Origin: Streptococcus pseudopneumoniae
GTDB taxonomy: Bacteria > Bacillota > Bacilli > Lactobacillales > Streptococcaceae
Length of the DNA stretch: 64,000 nucleotides
NCBI RefSeq assembly: GCF_001073085.1
Contig: NZ_JVFV01000032.1
Location: forward strand, 20,130-84,129
Direction: 5' to 3'
Shown here piece by piece: positions 30,776 through 39,525 of this stretch (positions are counted from its first letter, which is position 1; every line of letters begins with the position of its first letter). The notes under the pieces are model-generated. The model saw nothing but the letters and a program-made list of their open reading frames with translations. It did no database searches and was not told the origin of the DNA. The position numbers and the translations under genes are program-made.

Positions 30776-30962
30776 TTTCCACCATATTGACTGCAATCTC
30801 TAGAAGGAATAAGCAGAGGCACTCGAAACCAATCTTAGATAAATTTTGGATCTGTTGGCAAGCCTTATTTCTTGGCATTATAGTTCATAAGATTTGCATT
30901 TCTTGATATTCAACAACTCATGACAAAAGAGAGGCTTTGAGAGGGAGGAATTCCTCTGTACT
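30776..30962 (-). pseudogene. Decayed fragment of a second umuC-like gene
   Basis: This stretch resembles the 5' part of the intact umuC at 31875-33290 in the same orientation: CCATATTGACTGCAAT occurs in both, GCCTTATTTCTTGGCATT corresponds to GCCTTGTTTCTTAGCATT, and CTCATGACA plus GAGGCTTTGAGAGG match in order. Several stop codons and deletions break the frame, and it is shorter than the matching 300 bp of umuC. It looks like an old partial duplication or a remnant of a mobile umuC. Confidence 0.6.
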
Positions 30963-31244
30963 ACACCCCCGAAAAATTTAACTTTCGGGGTCTATACATT
31001 CTTAAATCTACTAGTCTTTGTATTCTTGTGGAGAGAAATTTTTATTTTACAATATGATAAAAAATATAGTCATCGATATATTTATCTACTGATCAAACAT
31101 TTTTTACGTTTTTTCCGTTATTCTCAAAATTTTCAAATCACTTGATGAATTTATAATGTTTTAGCACTCTCTGTTAGGGGTGCTATTTCACTGGGTAATT
31201 TATTTTCAAAATAAATATAGGCTTCATCTGTCATAGCGTTCAAA
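30963..31244. other. Non-coding spacer downstream of the umuC operon
   Basis: No convincing gene. An 8-bp perfect stem CCCCGAAA/TTTCGGGG occurs at about 30967-30990 without a T-run on either strand, and an AGCAC...GTGCT stem near 31163-31184. Confidence 0.4.
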
Positions 31245-31523
31245 TTATCTATTCACATGCTTTTTATAGTGAAAACTTCTACATCCTACGCGATAATCTA
31301 TCTCAAAATAATAATAATGATCTCTGCCATCTTTGGCATTTTCCTTGTTTAAAACAAAGTAGTTCTTTTGGTTGATGGCCATGGTCCGTAGGATATCATC
31401 AATGAGAAAGGTCAGGGGTACATTCATGGTAGAGTACTTTTGAAAATCTTCTTCAAAGCGGATGTAATCATCTGAGAAGTAATCCATCTGCAATTTGTTT
31501 TCATATAACTCTTTTCTAGTCAT
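31245..31523 (-). CDS. Small protein downstream of umuC (DUF5960-like)
   Basis: 92 aa from the ATG at 31523 (MTRKELYENKLQMDYFSDDY), which overlaps the upstream gene by 8 nt. The longer frame from 31562 is unlikely because it lies inside that gene. The protein is acidic then basic, with EEDFQKYSTMNVPLTFLIDD and a C-terminal HYYYFEIDYRVGCRSFHYKK. Streptococcal umuC operons commonly carry such a small fourth gene. No catalytic motif is visible; a role in damage-inducible mutagenesis is inferred from the operon only. Confidence 0.7.
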   Translation of the reverse strand: MTRKELYENKLQMDYFSDDYIRFEEDFQKYSTMNVPLTFLIDDILRTMAINQKNYFVLNKENAKDGRDHYYYFEIDYRVGCRSFHYKKHVNR

Positions 31524-31878
31524 CAACTTCCTCCTGACAAAGTTGGATTGTGAGAATATCATCTACCTTTATTAATCGATAACCTTCATCCGTTCTAACA
31601 GAGATTTCTTGAGGAGATAATTCTCTTACTTCACCCAATATCGTGCTTTTATAATTTTTCTCCTTGACCACAAAAGAGCCTTTTTGTCGTCCAACGTAGA
31701 GCTGGGAAAGCCACAACAATTTCTCAACTGGATTCAAATCAGGCGATACATCGACACGATTTTTTTCTGCACTGAGTGAACTGGTATGCTCCGATAAGAA
31801 AAATCCCATCCACTTCTGCATGCCTGGATCCTGGTAGTCCCTCGCGGATTGAAAAGGTAAGTAAGAACGATCAATCAT
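31516..31878 (-). CDS. YolD-like protein of the umuC operon
   Basis: 120 aa. DRSYLPFQSARDYQDPGMQK near the N-terminus and GEVRELSPQEISVRTDEGYR with LIKVDDILTIQL near the C-terminus resemble the beta-barrel layout of YolD proteins, small partners of Y-family polymerases in Firmicutes. It overlaps the umuC stop by 4 nt and the next gene by 8 nt, so it is translationally coupled. The YolD assignment is a pattern judgement, not a database match. Confidence 0.65.
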   Translation of the reverse strand: MIDRSYLPFQSARDYQDPGMQKWMGFFLSEHTSSLSAEKNRVDVSPDLNPVEKLLWLSQLYVGRQKGSFVVKEKNYKSTILGEVRELSPQEISVRTDEGYRLIKVDDILTIQLCQEEVDD

Positions 31879-33290
31879 TTGAGTCCATCTAATCCTCCAG
31901 CAGAATGCCCTCCGATCAGCTTACTTCTGGCAATACTTCTCGATGCATCCTCTAAGGCAGTCGCCTTCAAGAGAGAAGTAAATCCGAATTGTTCTCGAAT
32001 GGAATCAATGGCAGTCTGGAGCCTTTCTTCTTTTTCTAGCTTGTCAACATCATCAAAAAGGGAAATTAAAGCAAAGGACTCGTCCACAAATCCTGAATAA
32101 CTAACGGCAACACTTCTGACAGCCCCAGAAGTATATTTGCTATGGAATAATTTCAGTACATAACTGACTAAAAGACTGGTATTATTGGTCGGCTCAACCT
32201 TCATCTGGGTATGGATGGAGCGTTTTTGTTCCTGCTTAGAAAAACTAAGATGGATAGACACAACTGTCGTCTTCTTTCTGGCCCGTCGAAGCCTGATAGC
32301 CACCTGCTCAGCCATCTCTCGGAAGATAACTTCGATATCTCGCTGCTTGACATAGTCTCTCGGTAAAATTTGCGAATTGCCTAAGCCGTGAGATTTTGGC
32401 TTATAAGGCTTATGAACATTACTCTCATCTATTCCATTGGCATGAAACCACAAGCGTAGTCCAGCTTGGCCAAGCTCCTTCTTCAGGACATCAGGATTGC
32501 TATTGGCTAATTCCTTAATCGAATAGATTTCCAAGCTATTCAAGCGCTTCTCCATCCGATGCCCAATCCCCCAAAAGTCGGTCATCTTTGGAATGGACCA
32601 GACCTTATCCTCCACATCTTGGTAAGACCAATTGGCTCGCATAGTCGGTGTGTGCTTAGCTTCATTATCCAAGGCCAACTTAGCAAGCAGAGGATTGGCA
32701 TTCGACATACCGACTGTCGAGTAAATCCCGGTCTGCCGCCAGATATCTCTCTGGATACGAGCCGAAAGCATGTCCAGCTTATCTTTACGAGAAATCTGCT
32801 GGTCCGGAACAAAATAATTGAGCGAACTGGTTAGATCAATAAAGCCTTCATCAATTGAATAAGGATAAATATCATCTGGACTGCCATAGTTATGAAAGAT
32901 TCGTTGGATTTCCATATTGACTGCAATATACTTATCCATCCGAGGAGGAACAATGACGGTCACTTGAGCCCAATCCTCGATAAATTTCACATAAGCTGAA
33001 TCCGTAGGTAGGCCTTGTTTCTTAGCATTGTAGTAGGAAAATTTGCGCGTCTTGATATCAAAAGGCATATCATGAGCTCGACCAACATTTGCTTTCCCAA
33101 ACACCTTTTTAAACATAGGCGAGGAGGCAAGAATAAGCCCAACAGAATTATCCGCCCGACTCATGACACAAAGGGAGGTTTTAAGAGGATGAAGCCCTCT
33201 TTCCACACACTCAACACTGGCATAAAAGGACTTCATATCGACAAAGGCAATATCACTTTTGGGCTCTCTGGAATAATCAAAGTAGCCCAT
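31875..33290 (-). CDS. umuC: UmuC-like Y-family DNA polymerase
   Basis: 471 aa. AFVDMKSFYASVECVERGLH carries the first catalytic Asp and steric gate, YSIDEGFIDLTSSL the Asp-Glu pair, and WGIGHRMEKRLNSLEI a helix-hairpin-helix. The C-terminal little-finger domain follows. It performs error-prone translesion synthesis. The gene begins 3 bp after hdiR, so the repressor and polymerase form an SOS-like operon that would be switched on by RecA-triggered self-cleavage of HdiR, since streptococci lack a classical LexA. Confidence 0.94.
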   Translation of the reverse strand: MGYFDYSREPKSDIAFVDMKSFYASVECVERGLHPLKTSLCVMSRADNSVGLILASSPMFKKVFGKANVGRAHDMPFDIKTRKFSYYNAKKQGLPTDSAYVKFIEDWAQVTVIVPPRMDKYIAVNMEIQRIFHNYGSPDDIYPYSIDEGFIDLTSSLNYFVPDQQISRKDKLDMLSARIQRDIWRQTGIYSTVGMSNANPLLAKLALDNEAKHTPTMRANWSYQDVEDKVWSIPKMTDFWGIGHRMEKRLNSLEIYSIKELANSNPDVLKKELGQAGLRLWFHANGIDESNVHKPYKPKSHGLGNSQILPRDYVKQRDIEVIFREMAEQVAIRLRRARKKTTVVSIHLSFSKQEQKRSIHTQMKVEPTNNTSLLVSYVLKLFHSKYTSGAVRSVAVSYSGFVDESFALISLFDDVDKLEKEERLQTAIDSIREQFGFTSLLKATALEDASRSIARSKLIGGHSAGGLDGLK

Positions 33291-33293
33291 AGA

Positions 33294-33980
33294 CTATCCC
33301 TCCATTGGCACAAAGTTACCCACGATAATGCCTACAATCCTCGGATCTTCCTCATAGGAGATGAAAATATCCTTGTATTTAGGATTGATGGAGACTAGAC
33401 GTAAACCTTCTGCCTCTCGATAGACCCGTTTGATATAGGTCTGGTTATTGCAAACCACTGCATAGACTGCCCCGTCATAATCAAATCCGGTCTCTCGAAT
33501 CAGAGCCACGGAACCGTTTTGATATTTAGGTTCCATAGAATCCCCTGATACCCAGGAAGCAAAATCATGAGCCAGTTCCTCATTGAAATAAACCGTATCA
33601 AAGTTGCGATCATCATAAACTGAAGCTCCGATACCGGCTGACATACGTTCGTAGACATGATACTCGAAAAGTTTTTCTGGCATGGTCGTTACCTTCTTGG
33701 CTTGTTCTTCTTGAACCAGGTTGCGAGCATAAACTACCACCTTTTCTTTCCCTTGATTAGAGAGGCTATTGTAGAGACGGACAATCTCAATTTGGGTGAA
33801 ATAGCCTTTTGGTACTTTTAAGATTTTCTCTAGCTGACTAACCTTTTCTTCGGAAGGCTCCTTGACTCCACGCTCCCAAGCCGAATAAGCCTGAAAACTA
33901 ATGCCAAGCTGCTCTGCAATCTCTTTCTGTGTTAATTTTAGCTCTTTTCTCCGAGCCTTGAGTTTCTCTGGTTGGTACAT
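33294..33980 (-). CDS. hdiR: HdiR-type self-cleaving SOS repressor (XRE + S24 peptidase)
   Basis: 228 aa. An N-terminal XRE HTH (residues 6-60, LKLTQKEIAEQLGISFQAYS) is joined to a LexA/S24 protease: Ser148 in SGDSMEP, Lys184 in TYIKRV, and an Ala115-Gly116 pair in SAGIGAS as the likely self-cleavage site. This matches HdiR of Lactococcus, which is cleaved after DNA damage and controls umuC. The ATG follows AGGAGGT. A GGTTGA/TCAACC inverted repeat sits about 35 bp upstream and may be its operator. Confidence 0.92.
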   Translation of the reverse strand: MYQPEKLKARRKELKLTQKEIAEQLGISFQAYSAWERGVKEPSEEKVSQLEKILKVPKGYFTQIEIVRLYNSLSNQGKEKVVVYARNLVQEEQAKKVTTMPEKLFEYHVYERMSAGIGASVYDDRNFDTVYFNEELAHDFASWVSGDSMEPKYQNGSVALIRETGFDYDGAVYAVVCNNQTYIKRVYREAEGLRLVSINPKYKDIFISYEEDPRIVGIIVGNFVPMEG

Positions 33981-34012
33981 ATTTTACCTCCTAGCGTGAT
34001 GTTTTCATCGTA

Positions 34013-34039
34013 GGTTGATTCTATTTTAAAAATTCAACC
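34013..34039. promoter_or_regulatory. Candidate HdiR operator
   Basis: Inverted repeat GGTTGA-15 bp-TCAACC in the hdiR promoter region, with a TAAAAT -10-like element between the arms. Motif-based inference. Confidence 0.4.
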
Positions 34040-34063
34040 ATTTTGGTTTATTTTTATTATATA

Positions 34064-34086
34064 AAAAAAGTAGACGAATGTCTACT
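34064..34086 (-). terminator. Terminator of the acetyltransferase gene
   Basis: Minus strand AGTAGAC-ATTC-GTCTACT followed by TTTTTT: perfect 7-bp stem and T-run. Confidence 0.9.
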
Positions 34087-34126
34087 AGGAATGTTGAGTT
34101 TTGGCAAACGACTGGTAATGATGATG

Positions 34127-34639
34127 CTATAGATTCCTTATCTCAAATATCGCCGTATGAATCCACTCGTTATTCATTTGAAAGTCATTTTCTATGATTT
34201 TACTAAAGGTGAAACCGTTTTTTAAAAGCACTCTCTGAGAGGCCAGATTGTCCGTTGCCGTCCCTGCGATAATCTTATGTAAACCATAAGTAGTAAAGGC
34301 CTTTTCTAAAACGAGTTTAACTGCTTCGCTTGCATATCCTAAATTAGTAACATTTTCTCCAATCCTATATCCAAGTTCTGCTGTTTTTCGATCATCCTCT
34401 AAGACACTTAAATTGATTCTTCCGACCATAGTACCTTGTGCATCTCTAATAAGATGCATGTAGACATCATGATTCTCTTGTTCCCTTAACAATTCCCTTG
34501 TAATTTCTTTAAAACCTTCTGAATCAAAATAGGTAGCTGATCTAGGAGGTAAATTCCGCTCAAAATACTCTCTATTTTCTTTTTCAAAAGAATAAACATC
34601 TATGCTATTTTCTTCAGACATCAACTCTAAACTTATCAT
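34127..34639 (-). CDS. GNAT-family acetyltransferase, RimJ/RimL-like
   Basis: 170 aa from ATG 34639, with TAGGAGATGG just upstream; the longer frame from 34672 would place that site inside the gene. GNAT signature: MVGRINLSVLEDDRKTAELG, YRIGENVTNLGYASEAVKLV (acetyl-CoA loop) and LHKIIAGTATDNLASQRVLL with KNGF. Such proteins acetylate N-terminal amines of ribosomal proteins or small amines; the substrate here is unknown. Monocistronic. Confidence 0.9.
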   Translation of the reverse strand: MISLELMSEENSIDVYSFEKENREYFERNLPPRSATYFDSEGFKEITRELLREQENHDVYMHLIRDAQGTMVGRINLSVLEDDRKTAELGYRIGENVTNLGYASEAVKLVLEKAFTTYGLHKIIAGTATDNLASQRVLLKNGFTFSKIIENDFQMNNEWIHTAIFEIRNL

Positions 34640-34764
34640 TGTAAACCATCTCCTATCATTCTTTAAACTCAAATTTACTCATGTTCATACAAAGTGATAT
34701 TTACAAAATTTAAAGAGATATCTTAATTTTTTCATATCGTATCTACATTATAACACAACATACT

Positions 34765-34885
34765 ATGAAGAAAAATAATATCCATCAAAGTCCTCATAAA
34801 TTCCAACATCTTGCTAAACAGGCTGGAATGCCTATGGAAGCTATTTTAAAAGCACTAACCCACAGCGATACATGCTTTCCTATCA
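34765..34885 (+). pseudogene. Integrase C-terminal remnant
   Basis: The frame reads SPHKFQHLAKQAGMPMEAIL then KALTHSDT, clearly the C-terminal box of a phage-type tyrosine integrase (compare TPHKMRHTGATLARQAGMSL at 52346 onward). The HxxR motif is altered, several residues between it and LAKQAG are deleted, and the active tyrosine is missing. It marks the left edge of the accessory region. Confidence 0.75.
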
Positions 34886-35026
34886 GAGCAAATACGACTC
34901 TTATCCTGGCATTTAGTTACAGATCAAACTCTAACTTGACATCTAGAAATTCCAATCGTGGGTTTAGCATATTTCAAAGTAAGATGAAGTTTTCAAGGGT
35001 GCGACCAGTTATCTTTGTAAAAACAT

Positions 35027-35590
35027 TTAATAAAAGTCACTCGTCCAGAAGGGTACTTGCTTATATTCTTTTAAAGCTAGAGAAAGTTTCCTATTTCCAA
35101 ATTCAATCTCAAAATAATCGTATAAGTCTTTGCCATAGTAAATAATATCTAAATCCACTACTGATAAAATCGGCATCTCCTGATTCTCATAACTAGGGAG
35201 AAAACGATGCCCATATAAGGGGATTAAGCGAGGTGCTGATCCTAATATTTTCCTGATTTGTACATTTCTGTCCAAGAGTGTAGTCGGCTCGATTCCCCAA
35301 GATGCATCCCACACCAGTTCATCCAAACTTTCCAAAATTCCATCATAGGGAGCAGCTAGGTTCCGTTTTATATGTTCTATATTTTCAGCTGAGAAATCTC
35401 TCCAGTTATAAAAACCTTCTGAAATAGGCAACAATTGTTGATAGACTGCCAACCACTGCTCAGGAAATTCAATTCCATAGATTGTCTCAACTTTTTGTAT
35501 TTCTTCATCACTTAGACCTGGTTCCAAAGAAATTCCATTCTCGAGCAATAGCATCTTAATCCTATCGATTTTCAAAAGATCTCCAACCAT
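35027..35590 (-). CDS. SMI1/KNR4 (SUKH) family protein, probable immunity protein
   Basis: 187 aa. The SUKH core is visible: GLSDEEIQKVETIYGIEFPE, FYNWRDFSAENIEHIK and a DASWGIEP segment. ATG follows GAGGAGAGGAA. SUKH proteins very often neutralise polymorphic toxins delivered by contact-dependent or RHS/LXG systems. It is the first of a row of small minus-strand genes with no toxin nearby, so it probably protects against toxins of sibling strains. Confidence 0.75.
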   Translation of the reverse strand: MVGDLLKIDRIKMLLLENGISLEPGLSDEEIQKVETIYGIEFPEQWLAVYQQLLPISEGFYNWRDFSAENIEHIKRNLAAPYDGILESLDELVWDASWGIEPTTLLDRNVQIRKILGSAPRLIPLYGHRFLPSYENQEMPILSVVDLDIIYYGKDLYDYFEIEFGNRKLSLALKEYKQVPFWTSDFY

Positions 35591-35654
35591 TTCCTCTCCT
35601 CCTATTCACTCCCTATTTTATGGAGATTAGAGCACATGTCACATCTTAGCTAAA

Positions 35655-35915
35655 TTAAAATGACTTCAAAAAATCAACAACCCCATCATGTAATTGTATA
35701 TTCTTATTTAAAACTTCCTTACTCTCTTTATCAGATAACTCTAAATTCATATTACGATAGCCATCCAACAATTCCATCATCAAAACCAAAGTATCATAAC
35801 TAACATTAAAAAGCAGTTCTTCTTTAGTTAAATCACTCTGATGGATATTCATATTTACAGCTTGCTCCTGGATGATTTTTAGTTCTTGTAAAAATAGTGC
35901 TTGCTTATCTGTCAT
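35655..35915 (-). CDS. Small acidic helical protein, possible immunity protein
   Basis: 86 aa, rich in Leu, Glu and Asp, predicted all-helical (KQALFLQELKIIQEQAVNM, YDTLVLMMELLDGYRNMNLE). No family recognised. Lies 64 bp upstream of the SUKH gene in the same direction. Small, acidic and with no signal peptide, it matches the general profile of immunity proteins; that is inference from context. Confidence 0.55.
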   Translation of the reverse strand: MTDKQALFLQELKIIQEQAVNMNIHQSDLTKEELLFNVSYDTLVLMMELLDGYRNMNLELSDKESKEVLNKNIQLHDGVVDFLKSF

Positions 35916-36027
35916 GCTTTATCTAGTCTTTCTATTTTTATTATGGGTATATTGAACTTCCTTATCGCACAGGCCTGGAGATTCAAGTTACCAAAATTCT
36001 CTCTTTGACAAATGAAGATTGTTCCTG

Positions 36028-36345
36028 TCATAAGATAAATTTCCTGAATAATTCTGGAATTCCACCTTCCTGTGTCAATAAAGTCTTTACAGCAAAATCA
36101 TTATCGCAAAAAACGATTTCTTGAAAGACATTATCCATTCTCCACTCGATTTCCGTATAAGAAATATTATCATTTTCTACATTAACAATTTTAAACCAAC
36201 CTATTGTCACTCCATAAAAAATAATCTCTTCCAATATCTGAGGCGAATATCCTTTATTTTTAATAAAAAACAAAAATAAAGTCGAAATAATAGCATCTTC
36301 TTCAACTATCGAGAGTAAGAGTTCTCTTAAATCCTCAAAAATCAT
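36028..36345 (-). CDS. Hypothetical small protein in the immunity-like cluster
   Basis: 105 aa, acidic (RELLLSIVEEDAIISTLFLF, VENDNISYTEIEWRMDNVFQ). The ATG at 36345 is preceded by GGAGGTAAATAAA, a good ribosome binding site. Not recognised; no membrane span beyond one short apolar stretch. Its neighbours are SUKH-like and DUF6881-like genes, so an immunity role is plausible but not shown. Confidence 0.55.
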   Translation of the reverse strand: MIFEDLRELLLSIVEEDAIISTLFLFFIKNKGYSPQILEEIIFYGVTIGWFKIVNVENDNISYTEIEWRMDNVFQEIVFCDNDFAVKTLLTQEGGIPELFRKFIL

Positions 36346-36439
36346 TTTATTTACCTCCAGTCAGCTCCTCACTGATCTCATCTCTTTTGATTTCTACCAA
36401 AGTATTACGTTCGCTAATCTTATAATAGCCTATCAAATC

Positions 36440-36847
36440 TCAATACTCTTCACAGATAACTTCAATGTCCTTATCTGAAATAGTTCGATTAGATTTTAGG
36501 ATAAATTTTTTAATACTATTTATATCCTCATCTGTCAGATGTTCAACGCGAAATTCAATGATAAAATCGACGATATCGCTATTTCCTGAAATAATAATCA
36601 TCGCATCTTCAACAACTCTTCCTACAAATATTTGCCTCACATGCAAATATCCAGTAGCTGGACTCGAAAAATACCGCTCCCACTTTATAGCACTTGAATA
36701 ACTTAGTTCCTGGTCCTTATAATAAAAGTGAGAAGTAACAATCTTCTGGCTAACATCTAATAAATTCAATAAGCTATCTATCATGGTTACGTCTGCTACC
36801 GCTATTCTCAATTCAACACTTAACATCATTTCATTCCTATTTATCAA
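36440..36847 (-). CDS. Hypothetical protein in the immunity-like cluster
   Basis: 135 aa, starts MINRNEMMLSVELRIAVADV; alternative in-frame ATGs at residues 7 and 8 have equally modest ribosome binding sites. Predicted alpha/beta with IIISGNSDIVDFIIEFRVEH, and no catalytic signature. Same direction and spacing pattern as its neighbours. Unknown function. Confidence 0.55.
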   Translation of the reverse strand: MINRNEMMLSVELRIAVADVTMIDSLLNLLDVSQKIVTSHFYYKDQELSYSSAIKWERYFSSPATGYLHVRQIFVGRVVEDAMIIISGNSDIVDFIIEFRVEHLTDEDINSIKKFILKSNRTISDKDIEVICEEY

Positions 36848-36918
36848 TACTCAGTAATAAATTACACGTTTTTTGTTGTTCTTCGATCCGTTATGATAAC
36901 CGTTTAGGTACACTTTAC

Positions 36919-37365
36919 TCATTCTACAGTTTCACGATCCTGCCAAAAGAACTGAGCATCCTTTAAATCAAGATGTTCTATCTGAATATCGCGGCAAACA
37001 ATTGTCATTTGCAACAAACCAATATCAACCATACACTTCACAAAATCAGGATTCTCCTCATAAATTTGTAAAGAAATTTCTTGACCATGATGATGCAATT
37101 CCCCTCTAGTCATATCTTTGACATGTTTATCTTTTCTCCACTGGATGTCTAAAGCATCATTGCTATACTCTACTTTTGCGCATACTAAAAACTTAATTTC
37201 CCAGTATTTTTCTTTGTTATGATAATCTTCTATGCACAAAGAAACCTCATCTCCAAAATAGGATATCTTTAAATCTAGTATTCCCATTTCCCAATAATCT
37301 AGTTCTTCAAGCTCTTTTTGCTTGGTAGATAAATCAAACAGCAACAAGATTTTTCTCCTTCCCAT
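36919..37365 (-). CDS. Hypothetical beta-rich protein, possible immunity protein
   Basis: 148 aa with alternating beta-like strands (LDLKISYFGDEVSLCIEDYH, YWEIKFLVCAKVEYSNDALD) and a C-terminal HLDLKDAQFFWQDRETVE. The ATG at 37365 follows GGAG. It resembles small barrel-type immunity proteins in style, but no family was recognised. Confidence 0.55.
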   Translation of the reverse strand: MGRRKILLLFDLSTKQKELEELDYWEMGILDLKISYFGDEVSLCIEDYHNKEKYWEIKFLVCAKVEYSNDALDIQWRKDKHVKDMTRGELHHHGQEISLQIYEENPDFVKCMVDIGLLQMTIVCRDIQIEHLDLKDAQFFWQDRETVE

Positions 37366-37453
37366 TTATCTCCAAATAAATTCCTCAGATATTTATAGAT
37401 GACTATTTTCATCAATAGCGCTAAGCTCTACCAAGGTTCAGCCTAACACCAAG

Positions 37454-37798
37454 TCACCGTCTATCTTGAAGATTACACTCCTCAATGTATTCTAACCAGG
37501 CATCAATAGTGGGAAACACTTCTCTTTGCTCCCATCCTATATCAGCAAAGTCATGAATGATATGCACTAGAGTACTATCAACATCTTCAAAACAGGCGAT
37601 ATCATCATTATCACCTCTCCTTGCAAATGGATATAATGTTCGCTCAGGATATCTTGTTTGAAGACCTCGAAATCTTCTCACTGTTTCATCGTCATTCATC
37701 AAGTACCATACACCAAAATCAACCCTACCTTCGGAAACTAAATCCTTTAATGATTGTGGATAGGAAAAGAAAGAATGCTCAAATGTAATGTCCGACAT
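37454..37798 (-). CDS. SUKH-like protein, probable immunity protein
   Basis: 114 aa. YPQSLKDLVSEGRVDFGVWY, LYPFARRGDNDDIACFEDVD and FPTIDAWLEYIEEC follow the SMI1/KNR4 layout (Trp-rich core, DNDDIACF block, terminal helix). Encoded 43 bp from the DUF6881-like gene. The acidic surface (many Asp and Glu) suits binding of a basic nuclease toxin. Family call by pattern. Confidence 0.65.
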   Translation of the reverse strand: MSDITFEHSFFSYPQSLKDLVSEGRVDFGVWYLMNDDETVRRFRGLQTRYPERTLYPFARRGDNDDIACFEDVDSTLVHIIHDFADIGWEQREVFPTIDAWLEYIEECNLQDRR

Positions 37799-37841
37799 GA
37801 ATGTTCCCCCTTGTTACTATTGAAAAAACAGCAAATACTTG

Positions 37842-38162
37842 TTACCTTTCGGCCCATTTAGCTAATTTGATACAATAATCTTCGATTAAAGCTTCTGTGT
37901 CATACATTTTTAGAATATTCTCAAAATCTATCGCTGATATTTCAGATACATCAAACTCCCCTATAGCATTTATTGCATCAAAATCACTTGGATATGGAGC
38001 TTCTCCCAACTCCAAAGGTGTCCGATTATCAAAATAAGCTACGTGTCCATTATGGTAGATATCTAATCGTTTCGTTTCATAGCGCTCCTCGTCTATTTCA
38101 GAATACATTATGATCGGATCACAGTCATTCGTGTGATTCCAAATTGTTTTATAATACAACAT
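37842..38162 (-). CDS. DUF6881-like immunity-type protein
   Basis: 106 aa. IMYSEIDEERYETKRLDIYH, then NGHVAYF and TPLELGEAPYPSDFDAINAI, then EISAIDFENIL match the pattern of DUF6881 proteins (ysEiD..r.E.R.vevf.dG.......t.L......e.ei...eFE), which occur in toxin-immunity clusters. Acidic, cytoplasmic. No toxin partner within the visible flanks. Confidence 0.65.
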   Translation of the reverse strand: MLYYKTIWNHTNDCDPIIMYSEIDEERYETKRLDIYHNGHVAYFDNRTPLELGEAPYPSDFDAINAIGEFDVSEISAIDFENILKMYDTEALIEDYCIKLAKWAER

Positions 38163-38374
38163 TCAGTCCCCCTAATTCCCCAACTATCTATCCAGTCAAA
38201 ATCATCTCTCTTTAGATACCACCCATAACATGGACTAAGTAAGTCTTTAGTTTAATTTCAACTCGTATTCTCCCAATTTTCCGTGATAATGTCCATCTAC
38301 AATTCTTTCATCTGTCACACGGTCCAAAACACAGTTTACTAAGACTTGTTCCGATAGCTACTTTTAAAGCAGGT

Positions 38375-38791
38375 TTAATGGCTCCCACCTACTAAGCTAG
38401 TAAACCAATCATCATAAAATTGTTTCTGTTCTGCGACACTGACACAGTTTAAGTTTGGTTTATCTTGGTCAAAAATCTCATAAACATTGTTTAAACTGGC
38501 TTGTTTTCTCATTTCTAAGAAATAGGCTTTTTCTCCTCCAAAATTCAGCTGCATCGGAGAAGGAAATACACACTTGTCAGCTCCATTGCATTGGAGAACC
38601 CCTCCTTCCTTTTCCAAATCCAGACGATAGTTCGTAAGCGCCTCAAAGAAAGAGTCAGCTTCATAGCGTTTAAAACCCGAATCTCTATCAACATCAAGAA
38701 TACATAATTCTTCGCTATCTCTAATAAAAATCTGACAAGTTTCTATTCTATTCTCATCCTTATAATAAATCGGCAATAAAACGACTCTCAT
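38375..38791 (-). CDS. Hypothetical protein at the upstream end of the immunity-like cluster
   Basis: 138 aa, MRVVLLPIYYKDENRIETCQ at the N-terminus, two Cys in VLQCNGADKCVFPSPMQLNF, and a C-terminal QFYDDWFTSLVGGSH. The ATG at 38791 follows GAGGTGGGAA. Predicted alpha/beta; no family recognised. Orientation and size group it with the seven genes downstream. Confidence 0.55.
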   Translation of the reverse strand: MRVVLLPIYYKDENRIETCQIFIRDSEELCILDVDRDSGFKRYEADSFFEALTNYRLDLEKEGGVLQCNGADKCVFPSPMQLNFGGEKAYFLEMRKQASLNNVYEIFDQDKPNLNCVSVAEQKQFYDDWFTSLVGGSH

Positions 38792-39240
38792 TTCCCACCT
38801 CTGCTGATTTTTTGTAAAATCTTTTACTTTAAATTTTTCACTATTTCGAGCATCCGTCTCATAACTTAGTCCTGCACAAGCAAGAAAATCTACAAACTAG
38901 AAATCTCAACACTTTTCCCCATAGAAATTGCATGTTCAAAGCCCAAAATATTATCATAAGACGATAATTTGCTAAACTATACTCTATAGTTAGAGTAGAC
39001 AATTCTTTAAATAATATACTGAAACTCTCCCCTGATACAATTCATTCATAAGGATTGGATAACGACTACCCCAATTTGCATTTTCAAGACGGACAAAGAC
39101 AGTTGAAAAAAGGAATTCAAAATCCAATTGTCTAATAGAACAAGCCAACCTTTAAGACAAGTGACATCGTAATCCCCATAAATTTATTTCAACAGAAAAT
39201 CAGTTATTCTAAGCTATTATAGCATTCTTTCAAGTAAAGT
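38792..39240. other. Non-coding spacer before the first rpsI-end copy
   Basis: About 450 bp with no gene that could be supported. Short broken frames on both strands suggest decayed accessory DNA. Confidence 0.4.
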
Positions 39241-39264
39241 TGTATGGGCTTTTCTTAAATTCAT

Positions 39265-39301
39265 TAAAAAACACCTCATGGTGTGAACCACGAAGTGTTT
39301 C
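39265..39301 (-). terminator. Terminator-like hairpin left of rpsI-end copy A
   Basis: Minus strand AAACACTTCG...GAGGTGTTTTTTA. The flank (TATCAACGTTTCGAAACACT) is similar to the sequence right after rpsI-end copy D (TATATCAACGTTTCAAAGCA), so this is probably the original downstream end of the rpsI locus. Confidence 0.6.
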
Positions 39302-39426
39302 GAAACGTTGATAGTATCGTGTTGATGAACCTTTTGAGGCAACTGACTTTGTCAGGTTGCAGCCACATTTGTAAGCGACTAAAGTCGCAACAACTGTGTC
39401 AATTGCACCAATTTAGTATGGAAGCA

Positions 39427-39525
39427 TAAAAAGAACACCTCGAAAGGTGCTCTTTGTAAGTATAGTCATTCTTTCGAAGAACGTTTACTAAATTGTGAAG
39501 CTTTACGAGCTTTTTTCAATCCTAG
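39427..39525 (-). repeat. rpsI 3'-end copy A with terminator, putative attachment site
   Basis: Minus-strand translation LGLKKARKASQFSKR is the end of ribosomal protein S9; here the stop is replaced and the frame runs on as SSKE before TGA. A terminator AAGAGCACCT-TTCG-AGGTGTTCTT follows. No full rpsI is present. It is the most diverged of four same-orientation copies (others at 44251, 47511 and 52610). Confidence 0.75.

Noticed and set aside
34765..35145. 126-codon plus-strand frame as a full gene
   Set aside because: Only the first part matches an integrase tail; the rest is antisense to the SUKH gene.
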